DNA from: Lachnospiraceae bacterium
GTDB taxonomy: Bacteria; Bacillota; Clostridia; Lachnospirales; Lachnospiraceae
NCBI GenBank assembly: GCA_910574865.1
Contig: CAJTDN010000003.1
Span: forward strand, 186,001-250,000
Reading direction: 5' to 3'
DNA: 64,000 nt
Positions 16,737 to 24,944 of this stretch are shown here, piece by piece. A program made the translations under genes and the position numbers. The notes below the pieces were generated by a model. The model was not told where the DNA came from. It worked only from the letters and a program-made list of their open reading frames with translations, and did no database searches. The number at the start of each line of letters is the position of its first letter. Positions within the stretch are counted from its first letter, which is position 1.

Positions 16737-17564
16737 TTATTTCACTGCTCCCGCCACGACTCCGTTAATGATTTGTTTCTGCAACACGACGTACAAAATC
16801 AAGATTGGAACCACACATAAGAGAAGTCCTGCCATGATTGTACCATAATCCGCGGAATATGTCCCGTAAAAACTGTAGGTGGACAGCGGCAGCGTCAGCA
16901 ATTCCTTGTCCGTCAAAACAAGTGACGGCAACAAGAAGTCATTCCAAAACGCCAGGGCGTTTAGTATCACCATCGTGGAAATGATGGGCTTCAATAATGG
17001 AAACACGATTTTGAAAAACGTCTGGAAATGGGTACAACCATCTATGTACGCCGCTTCTTCCAGCGCGATAGGAATATTCCCGTTGATAAAACCATGGAAC
17101 ATGAACACCGACATCGCCATGGAAAATCCCGTGTGCATGAAAATCAGCGTCAGCCTATGGTTCAAGACGTTGAGCATCCCGCCATAAATGTTGACCAGCG
17201 GAATCATGATGGCCTGGAACGGGATAATCATGGAAGCCACCATCAGGGCAAACATAATTCGGGAAATCCAATTCTTGTTATGGCGCACGATGTAATAAGC
17301 CAACATTGCCGCGAGCAGCGTCACCAATACCGTGGCCGAAACCGTCACGATCAACGAATTTTTAAACGCGTTCAAAAAATCCATTTGCGTAAACGCCTTG
17401 ACGAAATTGTCGAAGGACAGGCCCTTGATGGTAAACAGCCAGGAAAACGGACTTTTGATAATGTCGCGCTTCTGTTTCAGCGAATTGATGACGACCATCA
17501 AAAACGGGAACATATATGCGATAAATATAATGACCAGCACGACCATGGACAGTATGTTTGCCAC
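16737..17564 (-). CDS. Carbohydrate ABC transporter permease (MsmG type), start region frameshifted
   Basis: 275 residues are open from a GTG at 17564, with about six membrane segments and the inner-membrane-complex loop EEAAYIDGCTHFQTFFKIVFP (cytoplasmic EAA motif contacting the ATPase). It pairs with the next permease in a CUT1 sugar importer. The natural start appears to be the ATG at 17599: it overlaps the upstream TAA as TAATG and has AAGGAGG at ideal spacing, but it is one base out of frame. Adding one A to the run of five at 17572-17576 would give MKQTSVGGKKKKVANIL, a normal family N-terminus. A sequencing or assembly error, or a real recent frameshift, would explain this. Confidence 0.85.
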   Translation of the reverse strand: MANILSMVVLVIIFIAYMFPFLMVVINSLKQKRDIIKSPFSWLFTIKGLSFDNFVKAFTQMDFLNAFKNSLIVTVSATVLVTLLAAMLAYYIVRHNKNWISRIMFALMVASMIIPFQAIMIPLVNIYGGMLNVLNHRLTLIFMHTGFSMAMSVFMFHGFINGNIPIALEEAAYIDGCTHFQTFFKIVFPLLKPIISTMVILNALAFWNDFLLPSLVLTDKELLTLPLSTYSFYGTYSADYGTIMAGLLLCVVPILILYVVLQKQIINGVVAGAVK

Positions 17565-17598
17565 CTTCTTCTTTTTCCACCAACACTTGTCTGCTTCA

Positions 17599-18471
17599 TT
17601 ACGCCTGAACCTCCTTCTTCTTTGTCAAATAGACCTGCAGCCCGCTAATGCACGCCACGATGATGAACAAAATCAACGCCTCCGCCTGGCCAAGTCCGAA
17701 CTGCCTGGACGTGAACGCCTTCTCATACACGTGCATGGCCGCCATCTCCGTCGTCCCGTACGGCGCGCCCGCCGTCAAGGACAGGTTCACGTCGTAAACC
17801 ATGAACGCACGCGAAAGCGTCAGGAACAGGCAAATCGTCACAGACGACATCATGAGCGGCAGCACGATGTTTTTCATTTTCACCCAGCCGGACGCGCCGT
17901 CAATGCTGGCCGCCTCCATCACGTCCTCATTAAGCCCCATGAACCCTGCCACGTATATCAAAATCATGTATCCCGACAGTTGCCAGACCGACACCAGCAC
18001 CAGCGCGGCAAACGCCTTCGACGGGTCAGACAGCCATGAAACCTCGAACAAGCCCCAGCCGGTCGATTCCCCGATGTTGACAAACACGCGGGAAAACACG
18101 AACTGCCAGATATATCCGAGGACGATGCCCCCAATCAGGTTCGGCGTGAAAAATCCCGCCCGGAAGAAATTCTGCCCCTTCATCCCCCGCGTCAGCAGGT
18201 AAGCGATAGCAAAGGCCAGTACGTTGACAATCACGACCACGAAGACCACATACTTGAACGTCAGGAGCAAGGACGTCCAAAACTGGGCATCCTTCGCCAC
18301 GCCCGCGAAATTGGCCAGCCCGACAAAATTTTTCACTTGTGACACGCCGTCCCAGTCCGTCAACGTCAGGTACACGCCGTAAACGAACGGTATGATGACC
18401 ACCGCCACAAAACAAAACAGTCCCGGCAGCGCGAATATACAGAAATCTTTCCCATTACTTTTCGACTTCAT
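17599..18471 (-). CDS. Carbohydrate ABC transporter permease (MsmF type)
   Basis: 290 residues with AGGAGGG 8 bases upstream. Six membrane segments begin at residue ~12, and EDVMEAASIDGASGWVKMKN near 200 is the EAA loop. This is the first permease of a CUT1 importer, moving sugar from the binding protein into the cell. Its start lies 12 bases after the binding protein gene and its stop overlaps the ATG of the next permease. No ATPase gene is in the cluster, so a shared MsmK/MsmX-type ATPase encoded elsewhere is expected. Confidence 0.93.
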   Translation of the reverse strand: MKSKSNGKDFCIFALPGLFCFVAVVIIPFVYGVYLTLTDWDGVSQVKNFVGLANFAGVAKDAQFWTSLLLTFKYVVFVVVIVNVLAFAIAYLLTRGMKGQNFFRAGFFTPNLIGGIVLGYIWQFVFSRVFVNIGESTGWGLFEVSWLSDPSKAFAALVLVSVWQLSGYMILIYVAGFMGLNEDVMEAASIDGASGWVKMKNIVLPLMMSSVTICLFLTLSRAFMVYDVNLSLTAGAPYGTTEMAAMHVYEKAFTSRQFGLGQAEALILFIIVACISGLQVYLTKKKEVQA

Positions 18472-18483
18472 ATGCTTTCCCTC

Positions 18484-19857
18484 CTACTTCTGTTCATCCC
18501 AGTACTGCTGGATGGAGTCCGTCAGTTCCTCCCTGTCACTGCGCCCGGCGAGGTATTTCTGCATCGCCGCCCCCAGTATCGACCAATGGTCGTTCGGCAC
18601 GATGGCCGACGCGTTGAACGTCTCCCCCGCGTGCACTTTCTCGTAAATGTCACGGCTTAGCGGGTCGCCCGGCTCATAGGGGTTGTTCGCAAACGGGGGG
18701 ATGATGTTGCACGTCTTGGCCAACATCTGCTGCCCGATCTCGCTATAGACGATCCAGTTTAAAAATTCTTTCGCCGCCGCCCGTTCCTTCTCCGAAGACA
18801 TCTGCCCGTCTATCATCACCTGCTTTGACGGAGAAGCCTGGATCTGCCCATTCACAAAATCCTTCTCGTCATTGTTCATGAAATATGGAAGGAACCCATA
18901 TTCGTCCCCATTGTCGGCCCCGGCCTCCGAAAGGTTCGGCCACGCCCAGTTTCCATTGAACCAGAACGCAGTCTTCCCGTCCGCGAGGTCAATCGCCATC
19001 TCGTCATAATCCGCTCCCAGCGGATCCTTCCCTGCCACGTTATACGTCTTCAACACGTCAAAAGTGTCAATGAATTCTTCCAGCCTTCCGTAGGAAGCCA
19101 GGTCCAAATCCCCCGCCTTGATTTTTTCAATGGCTTCCTGCGCCCCTTCCGACGTGCCGTCATACGTTTCATAAATGAACTGCAGGTGGTGCGCCCCCAG
19201 TGACCAGTCCTCCTTGGCCAGTGACAGTGGCTTTTCCATCCCCGCCTCGGCCAGGCGGTTTAATAACGCCTCAAATTCCCCCAATGTCGTGATAGACGCC
19301 GGGTCAAAATCCTCTCCCAAGGTCTCTTCGATCGCCTTCTTATTATAAATGATTCCACGTCCCTCGATACATAGCGGAAAACTGTAGACTTTCCCGTCTA
19401 CTTCCGTAAGGTAGCCGTCCGCCTCGCCGATCCATTCCTCACCGCTCAAATCCTCCGCCTTCTCTTTCGCCAGGGCAATCACGTCCGTGGTGTCCAATAT
19501 GGACAACGTGGGAGGATTACCCGAATTGTACAAGCTTACGACCTTCGTGTACGGCGAATCTCCGTCCGTCACCGGCATCACTTCCACGTGCACGCCGGAG
19601 CGTTCCTCGAATTCCACGCTCATCTTCTCCAACGCCACCTGGATTTCCGCCTTCGAATTCAATAGCGTGATACTTGTACCCTCCAGGGAGCCGTCATACT
19701 CGAACGTGTCCACCGAAGTGTCAATCGGTTCCTCTTCCACCTCCCCGTTCGGGTCGTCCGGATCACTGGCAAACCCGAACCGGCATCCCGTCAGCACGCC
19801 CGTCGCCATCGCCAAGGCAAGCCCCAGTGCAATGATTTTTCTCGCTTCCTTCTTCAT
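18484..19857 (-). CDS. Extracellular sugar-binding lipoprotein of ABC importer
   Basis: 457 residues with AGGAGGAG upstream. The N-terminus is a lipoprotein signal peptide (charged MKKEARK, hydrophobic stretch, LTGC with Cys25 as lipid anchor). The mature part fits family 1 solute-binding proteins, with features such as KTAFWFNGNWAWPNL near 310 lining sugar sites. An acidic linker DPDDPNGEVEEEPIDTS follows the lipid anchor. First gene of the operon SBP-permease-permease-GH32, controlled by an operator at 19894-19911. Confidence 0.93.
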   Translation of the reverse strand: MKKEARKIIALGLALAMATGVLTGCRFGFASDPDDPNGEVEEEPIDTSVDTFEYDGSLEGTSITLLNSKAEIQVALEKMSVEFEERSGVHVEVMPVTDGDSPYTKVVSLYNSGNPPTLSILDTTDVIALAKEKAEDLSGEEWIGEADGYLTEVDGKVYSFPLCIEGRGIIYNKKAIEETLGEDFDPASITTLGEFEALLNRLAEAGMEKPLSLAKEDWSLGAHHLQFIYETYDGTSEGAQEAIEKIKAGDLDLASYGRLEEFIDTFDVLKTYNVAGKDPLGADYDEMAIDLADGKTAFWFNGNWAWPNLSEAGADNGDEYGFLPYFMNNDEKDFVNGQIQASPSKQVMIDGQMSSEKERAAAKEFLNWIVYSEIGQQMLAKTCNIIPPFANNPYEPGDPLSRDIYEKVHAGETFNASAIVPNDHWSILGAAMQKYLAGRSDREELTDSIQQYWDEQK

Positions 19858-19893
19858 CGTCCACTCCTCCTATATTTCTTTTGAGTAACCGGT

Positions 19894-19947
19894 AAAGTAA
19901 CCGGTTACTTTTAGTGGCATTATAATGCGAAAAAAGGATTTCGTCAA
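19894..19947 (-). promoter_or_regulatory. Sugar operon promoter with LacI-type operator
   Basis: On the minus strand TTGACG (19942-19947), a 17-base spacer and TATAAT (19919-19924) make a near-perfect promoter. The 18-bp perfect palindrome AAAGTAACCGGTTACTTT at 19894-19911 covers the expected start site, and an extra half site AGTAACCGGT follows at 19884-19893. A central CG palindrome of this kind is typical of LacI-family operators, and the divergent regulator gene is of that family. Confidence 0.85.
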
Positions 19948-20033
19948 TATGGTTTTTCTATTTTCACGCTCTATTTCCAGATTTCGTTAATAGTACTAAA
20001 AATCCCGTCCTAAAATTGTTCACTTCTAACAAA

Positions 20034-20086
20034 ACCGGTTACTTGACCGATTACTTCTTGCTTCCCCACTTAAATTTTGTTATACT
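20034..20086 (+). promoter_or_regulatory. lacI-family gene promoter with operator half sites
   Basis: TTGCTT (20058-20063), 17 bases, TATACT (20081-20086). Directly upstream are two direct repeats, ACCGGTTACTT (20034-20044) and ACCGATTACTT (20046-20056), the same half site as in the operon operator. This suggests autoregulation. Confidence 0.75.
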
Positions 20087-20199
20087 GGAAAATAAATCTC
20101 GACATATTTTAGCCCCTTTCCATCGGGGTATGCTTCACGGCCGAACCATTTACTATTTTTATCCATTTACCATATTTTATTGAAACGAGGTGTTTTCCC

Positions 20200-21258
20200 A
20201 TGGGTTCAAAGAAGAACGTGACATTTAGCGACATTGCAAAATATACGAACTTTTCCAAAACCACGATTTCCCGCTATTTTAACAATCCCGACTCCCTCAA
20301 GTTGGAAAACCAGCAGATTATTTCCGACGCGCTCGTCAAGCTGAACTATCAGGAAAACAAGGTCGCGCGAATCTTGGCGAACGGAAAGACGGAGTTTATC
20401 GGCATCATCATTCCCGACTTGTACCATCACTATTATTCGGAGATGCTTAGCCAAATCCTCTCCACCTATGAAACGTTTCACTACAAGTTCCTCGTGTTTA
20501 TCGGTGATAAAAGCGAGAAAAGCGAACGGCTCTATATCCAGGAACTTCTCGCATATAAAATTGAGGGGTTGATTATTTTGAGCCACACCATTCCCTCCGT
20601 GGAATTGTCCACCCTCCCCATCCCCATCGTCACCATCGAGCGCGAGGACAAGTTCGTATGCAGCGTAAACACGGACAATTACATGGGCGGATACCAGGCC
20701 GCGGGTCTGCTCGCGAGACATGGGTGCGACATCCTGATCCACGTCAACTCTCCCTCGTCCGAACTCGTGCCCGCCCATGGAAGGCTTCTCGGCTTTTCCG
20801 ACTTTTGCCGGGAACACGGCATGAAACACCAAGTCATCCTGCAGGAATTCGGGCACACGCATGAGACGGCCCTCCCCCTGCTTACTTCCCTCATGGAAGA
20901 TTTGGCACGTGACTACGCGTACCAAAAAAAAGGCGTCTTCATCTCAAATGACACAGACGCCAACCTGCTTTTAAACCTATTGTTCAGGAAATACGGGACG
21001 CTTCCCGACGACTGGCTCCTCGTCGGCTTTGACAACTCACCGATATCAAGGGAAGCCGTAATGTCAATCAGCACCATCGGCCAACAAGTGGACAAGCTTG
21101 CTTACGAGGCAGTGAGACTTCTCGTCGAGCAAATGAATGAACGGAAAAAAAGGAATCCCGTTCCCCTGAAAGAGCCCGTTCACAAAATCATCCCACCCGT
21201 GCTCTTTCGCAGGGACACGACGGAAAAACATGGTGCACGATGCCGCCCCGCCAACTAA
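20200..21258 (+). CDS. LacI-family transcriptional regulator
   Basis: 352 residues with GAGGTG upstream of ATGGG. Residues 8-30 (TFSDIAKYTNFSKTTISRYF) are the helix-turn-helix, followed by the hinge helix ARILANGKTEFIGIIIP. The rest is a periplasmic-binding-protein-like sugar sensor, with LVGFDNSP near 275. It is divergent from the sucrose/fructan ABC-GH32 operon and shares its ACCGGTTACTT sites, so it most likely represses that operon until the sugar binds. A short basic tail after residue 335 is unusual but unremarkable. Confidence 0.93.
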   Translation: MGSKKNVTFSDIAKYTNFSKTTISRYFNNPDSLKLENQQIISDALVKLNYQENKVARILANGKTEFIGIIIPDLYHHYYSEMLSQILSTYETFHYKFLVFIGDKSEKSERLYIQELLAYKIEGLIILSHTIPSVELSTLPIPIVTIEREDKFVCSVNTDNYMGGYQAAGLLARHGCDILIHVNSPSSELVPAHGRLLGFSDFCREHGMKHQVILQEFGHTHETALPLLTSLMEDLARDYAYQKKGVFISNDTDANLLLNLLFRKYGTLPDDWLLVGFDNSPISREAVMSISTIGQQVDKLAYEAVRLLVEQMNERKKRNPVPLKEPVHKIIPPVLFRRDTTEKHGARCRPAN

Positions 21259-21261
21259 AAA

Positions 21262-21322
21262 AGGATTGCCCGTATCAATTTCCAGTCCGACCGGCTACAA
21301 ATTGCAACGGGCAATCTCTTTC
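21262..21322. terminator. Hairpin between convergent lacI-type and amidohydrolase genes
   Basis: ATTGCCCGT (21265-21273) pairs with ACGGGCAAT (21307-21315) and is followed by CTCTTT; on the minus strand AATCCTTTTTT follows. It could terminate both convergent genes, though the loop of 33 bases is long. Confidence 0.5.
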
Positions 21323-21333
21323 CACATGGCCGC

Positions 21334-22611
21334 CTACCCCAAAATTTCCCTCGCGAACGCGTTTGCCTTTCGGTACACTTCCTCCATCGGATGCCCGACA
21401 TAAAACTTCCCGTCCTCGTAGAGCACCCTGCCGCCAATCATCGTCAGCTTCACGTTCTGCTTACTGCCGCTGTAGACCAGGTTCTTCTCCAGGTTCTGCA
21501 ACGGCTGCATGTTCGGTTGCTTCAAGTCAATCATGATCAGGTCCGCCTTTTTCCCCGCAGACAGCGTGTCACACTCCGAGAGCCCCATCGCGTGCGCGCC
21601 GTTTACCGTCGCCATCTTAAGCACGTCCCATGCCGGTGCCGCCTCCGGGTCGTCGCGCACCGCCTTCTGCAACCCCGTCACCAAAAACATTTCGCGAAAC
21701 ATGTCCAGGCAGTTGTTGCTCGCCGCCCCGTCCGTGCCGATGGCCACCGGGACGCCTTCGTCCAAGAACCTCTTAACCGGGGCGATGCCGCTCGCCAGCT
21801 TCAAGTTGGAGGCCGGGTTCGTCACCACGTAAATTCCCCGCTTTTTCAAAATCGCATAGTCGCCCTCGTCCATGTGCACGCAATGGAACAAGGTTCCCCC
21901 ATGCGCGAACAAGCCGAGGGAATCCAAATACGCCACCGGCGACATCCCGTTCCTTTCCCGGCACTCCTCCACTTCCTTTTTCGTCTCCGAACAATGCGCC
22001 GACACCGGTGCCTGGTACTTCTCCGCCAAGGCCGCCAGAGCCTCCATGATTTGCCGGCCCGTCGTATATTCCGCATGGAAACCGATCCTATGGCTGATTT
22101 GCCGCGTAACGTCCTCGTTCAGGCGCAGGAAGTCTTTCTCCACGCCCTCCACCGTACCGTTGAAATTATTGATGCTGTCGCAGAACACGTAGCGGAACCC
22201 GCTGTCACGCACCGCCCTCGCGCCGTCGTCCACGTAAAAATACATGTCGTACGCCGCCGTGATGCCGCTCGTCACGTACTCCATGATTGCCAGCATGGTA
22301 AACCAATACACGGACTCGCCGGTAAGCCTGGCCTCCGCCGGGAACACGCGGGTATTAAGCCACTCGTCCAGCTTCATGTCATCCGCGTGGGAACGAAGGA
22401 AAGTCATCGCCGAATGCGTGTGCGCGTCCTTGAACCCCGGCATCACGAGGTTCCCCCCCGCGTCAATCTCCCTATCCCACTTTACATTTCCTTCCTTCAT
22501 CATGGATCCCGCGTAAGTAATCGTATCGTCCTTTATCTGGATTTCCCCCAGGAACATCGGCTTGTCCGTTTCCATGGTCAATATCCTTGCATTATAAATC
22601 CTGGTAAACAT
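21334..22611 (-). CDS. Amidohydrolase, 5'-methylthioadenosine/S-adenosylhomocysteine deaminase-like
   Basis: 425 residues from MFTRIYNA (GGGAG about 12 bases upstream; an earlier in-frame start at 22653 has no ribosome site). Metal-dependent amidohydrolase of the MtaD/TrzN branch: GFKDAHTHSAMTFLRSHADD near 60 gives the HxH metal pair, EYTTGRQIMEALAALAEKY is followed by SAHCSET (His), the HCVHMDEGDY stretch carries the next His, and IGTDGAASNN the metal Asp. These enzymes deaminate adenosine-type compounds. The neighbouring nucleoside phosphorylase gene supports a purine salvage role, but other amidines or guanine-like substrates cannot be excluded. TATAAT at 22689-22694 (minus strand) suggests its own promoter. 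Confidence 0.85.
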   Translation of the reverse strand: MFTRIYNARILTMETDKPMFLGEIQIKDDTITYAGSMMKEGNVKWDREIDAGGNLVMPGFKDAHTHSAMTFLRSHADDMKLDEWLNTRVFPAEARLTGESVYWFTMLAIMEYVTSGITAAYDMYFYVDDGARAVRDSGFRYVFCDSINNFNGTVEGVEKDFLRLNEDVTRQISHRIGFHAEYTTGRQIMEALAALAEKYQAPVSAHCSETKKEVEECRERNGMSPVAYLDSLGLFAHGGTLFHCVHMDEGDYAILKKRGIYVVTNPASNLKLASGIAPVKRFLDEGVPVAIGTDGAASNNCLDMFREMFLVTGLQKAVRDDPEAAPAWDVLKMATVNGAHAMGLSECDTLSAGKKADLIMIDLKQPNMQPLQNLEKNLVYSGSKQNVKLTMIGGRVLYEDGKFYVGHPMEEVYRKANAFAREILG

Positions 22612-22758
22612 AACGCGCTCAAACTCCCTTCTACATCGCGCCAGCCGCCACATGACAGCAGATTCCCTTATGCGGTTGTGCGCATCCCATTATACAAAAC
22701 GGCGGATTTCTCTGACACACAGTATAACACCATACCTATCCGCCACCCAAATACCCTC

Positions 22759-23592
22759 TCACTCATTCTTTGCAAGCCGTGAAATCACGCTCGTCACCAG
22801 CCGCTCGAATTCTCCGGCACGTCGATCTGCCACCTCCTGCACTTCGACGTGGCTCAATTCCACTCCCGTAATACCACAAGCCATATTGGAAATACACGAG
22901 ATGGCACACACCCTGATGCCCGCATGCCTGGCCGCCATCGCCTCGCAGGCGGTACTCATGCCGACCGCGTCCGCGCCGAGCGTGGCAAACATGCGGATTT
23001 CTGCCGGACTTTCAAAATTCGGCCCCGAAGTCTGCAAGTACACGCCTTCCTTTACTTCAATCTGCTCCTCCCTGGCCGTGTCACGAATCACCTGCTGCAA
23101 ACCCTCGTCATAAATATGCGTCATGTCCGGGAAACGGGTTCCAAACTCCTCCACGTTTTCCCCCACAAGCGGCGAGGGAACAAAACTGGAAATATGGTCG
23201 GTCAGCATCATGAAGTCACCCGCCTGGAAGCTTCGGTTGATGCCCCCCGCCGCATTGGTCAAAAATAATGTCTCAATGCCGAGAATCTTCATCAGGCGGA
23301 CGGGCATCACGACCTCTTCCATCGTGTAGCCCTCATAAAAATGAACCCTGCCCTTCATCACGACCGCCGGCACGCCGCCGATGTATCCGAACAAGAAACG
23401 CCCGGCATGTCCCTCCACCGTGGAAACCGGAAATCCCGGAATGTCGTTATAAGGAATTTCATACACCACGTCCATGTTCCTCGCATAATTTCCCAATCCC
23501 GAGCCTAATATCAAGCCAACCTGCGGACGAAAATCCGTCACGCCACGGCAATACTGGTAGCCCTCCCTCAATCTGTCAAACTGCTTGCTCAT
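22759..23592 (-). CDS. punA: Purine-nucleoside phosphorylase (trimeric, inosine/guanosine type)
   Basis: 277 residues with AGGAGG 8 bases upstream. GLILGSGLGNYA near residue 27 is the phosphate-binding loop of the trimeric PNP class. VEGHAGRF, KGRVHFYEGY and TNAAGGINRSF (purine site) follow, and GADAVGMSTACEAMAARHAG is the family signature near 205. It phosphorolyses inosine and guanosine to the base plus ribose-1-phosphate. It lies upstream of the amidohydrolase on the same strand; a deaminase plus phosphorylase would convert adenosine-type nucleosides to hypoxanthine. Confidence 0.93.
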   Translation of the reverse strand: MSKQFDRLREGYQYCRGVTDFRPQVGLILGSGLGNYARNMDVVYEIPYNDIPGFPVSTVEGHAGRFLFGYIGGVPAVVMKGRVHFYEGYTMEEVVMPVRLMKILGIETLFLTNAAGGINRSFQAGDFMMLTDHISSFVPSPLVGENVEEFGTRFPDMTHIYDEGLQQVIRDTAREEQIEVKEGVYLQTSGPNFESPAEIRMFATLGADAVGMSTACEAMAARHAGIRVCAISCISNMACGITGVELSHVEVQEVADRRAGEFERLVTSVISRLAKNE

Positions 23593-23662
23593 ATAAGCCT
23601 CCTGATATACTTATTACTATTATACTCACGGCCGATGAAATCTGCCGTGAGTATGGTGCCAG

Positions 23663-23864
23663 TCGCAGCCATTTTCCTTAGGCGCGAAGTGCGCATCCCC
23701 CGAAGGGTTTTGTTTCATAGGGAACGACGCTTCCCATAAAAATCAAAGAGTCCGGCTTGCCGGGCTCTCGCGCCGGAGCGCGGCTGCGTCAGCAGCCATT
23801 TTCCTTAGGCGCGAAGTGCGCATCCCCCGAAGGGTTTTGTGTCATGGGGAACGACGTTCCCCAT
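23663..23864. repeat. Family C repeat, two direct copies (C1a, C1b)
   Basis: A 75-bp block (GCAGCCATTTTCCTTAGGCG ... GGGTTTTGT) occurs at about 23663-23737 and again at 23790-23864, 127 bases apart. Each ends in a palindrome: CATAGGGAACGACGCTTCCC in the first, and in the second a perfect 15-bp inverted repeat GTGTCATGGGGAACG about one base. Related copies follow prs (32326-32450) and the second Uma2 gene (52109-52212). It fills the 327-base gap between the nucleoside phosphorylase and SDR genes; the palindromes could act as terminators. Confidence 0.75.
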
Positions 23865-23919
23865 GACACAAAAAGAGCCCCTCATGAGACTCTTCTTGTT
23901 TCATGTCTATTGCTTTCAT

Positions 23920-24720
23920 TTATGGCCTCTGGCCCATTCCGCCTTCCAGCGTGAGCGTCTCACCGTTCATATATTTGAAGTCAGGCGACGCGAGCTGTAC
24001 GCACACACGGCCGATTTCCAGTTCCGCATCCCCGTAATGTCCGGCCGGCGGCATCTTCACGTTTGCCTTGAACGCGTCCGGATACGCCTTCTCGAAATTC
24101 TCCAGCTGGGAAGTCCAAGCCAGCGGGCAGATGATGTTCACGTTGACACCGTCCTTGCCCCACTCCGTGGCCGCCACCCTGGTCAATCCGCGCACGCCCT
24201 CCTTGGCTGCCGCGTAGGCACACTGTCCATAATTTCCAAACAAGCCCGCGCCGGAAGCGAAATTGATAACCGTTCCCTTCGTCTCCGTCAAATACGGCTT
24301 GCAGGCTTTCATATAATAGAACGTCGCATACAAACCAGAATAAATGGCCAAGTCGAACTGCTCGGTCGTGTGGTCGGTAAGCGTCACGCCGGAAGCGGAA
24401 GCCTGCGCGTTGTTAATCAAAACGTCAATCCTGCCAAACACGTCGATTGCCTGCTTCACCACATTATTGACGACCGCCTCGTTGTCCGCGCCCGCGCTCA
24501 CGTCCGCCTGCACGGCCAGCACCTTGATGCCGTAAAGCCTCTCGAGCTCTTCCTTCGCGTCCTCCAGCTTCTTCACGTTACGTCCGGTAATCACCAGGTT
24601 CGCGCCTTCCTTTGCATACGCCGTGGCGATACCGTAACCGATGGAACCGCATCTGCCGTCACTCAAAACGGCCCTTCCGCCTCCAGTGATGATTGCTGTC
24701 TTTCCCGTCAAAAATCCCAT
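23920..24720 (-). CDS. SDR family oxidoreductase
   Basis: 266 residues with AAGGAG upstream. Rossmann fold with an NAD(P) loop of unusual form: TGGGRAV is separated from GSIGYGIA by an insert (LSDGRC), unlike the compact TGxxxGxG. LINNAQ near 105 replaces the usual NNAG. The catalytic residues are present: Ser in INFASGAG and Tyr/Lys in YAAAKEG. The C-terminal TLEGGMGQRP is typical of SDR dimers. The substrate is not deducible. It is monocistronic, with a strong promoter at 24897-24925 and a palindrome downstream of it. Confidence 0.88.
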   Translation of the reverse strand: MGFLTGKTAIITGGGRAVLSDGRCGSIGYGIATAYAKEGANLVITGRNVKKLEDAKEELERLYGIKVLAVQADVSAGADNEAVVNNVVKQAIDVFGRIDVLINNAQASASGVTLTDHTTEQFDLAIYSGLYATFYYMKACKPYLTETKGTVINFASGAGLFGNYGQCAYAAAKEGVRGLTRVAATEWGKDGVNVNIICPLAWTSQLENFEKAYPDAFKANVKMPPAGHYGDAELEIGRVCVQLASPDFKYMNGETLTLEGGMGQRP

Positions 24721-24875
24721 TGTCCCTATCTCCTTTTCTCCGTATTTGCCCCCAAGCCACGCAGGGGGAACTCAATTCGCCGCCAGAAAACGCCCCGTCC
24801 CATCAAACTCTGTTACTATTCACAGCCTATTTCCGCGGCAATAACAAACTTTTCAGAAAAACCGGAACATTCCCA

Positions 24876-24925
24876 TGGCAGTTTCTGCCAAAAGGTATTA
24901 TAGCAACTTTTCAAAGGGAAGTCAA
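24876..24925 (-). promoter_or_regulatory. Promoter of the SDR gene with operator-like palindrome
   Basis: On the minus strand TTGACT (24920-24925), 17 bases, TATAAT (24897-24902). The perfect palindrome TGGCAG-TTT-CTGCCA at 24876-24890 lies on the expected start site. It would give a leader of about 170 bases, which includes a solo family A end (GTTACTATTCACAGCC, near 24809). Confidence 0.7.
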
Positions 24926-24944
24926 CAATCCCGGCAAAAGGAAG

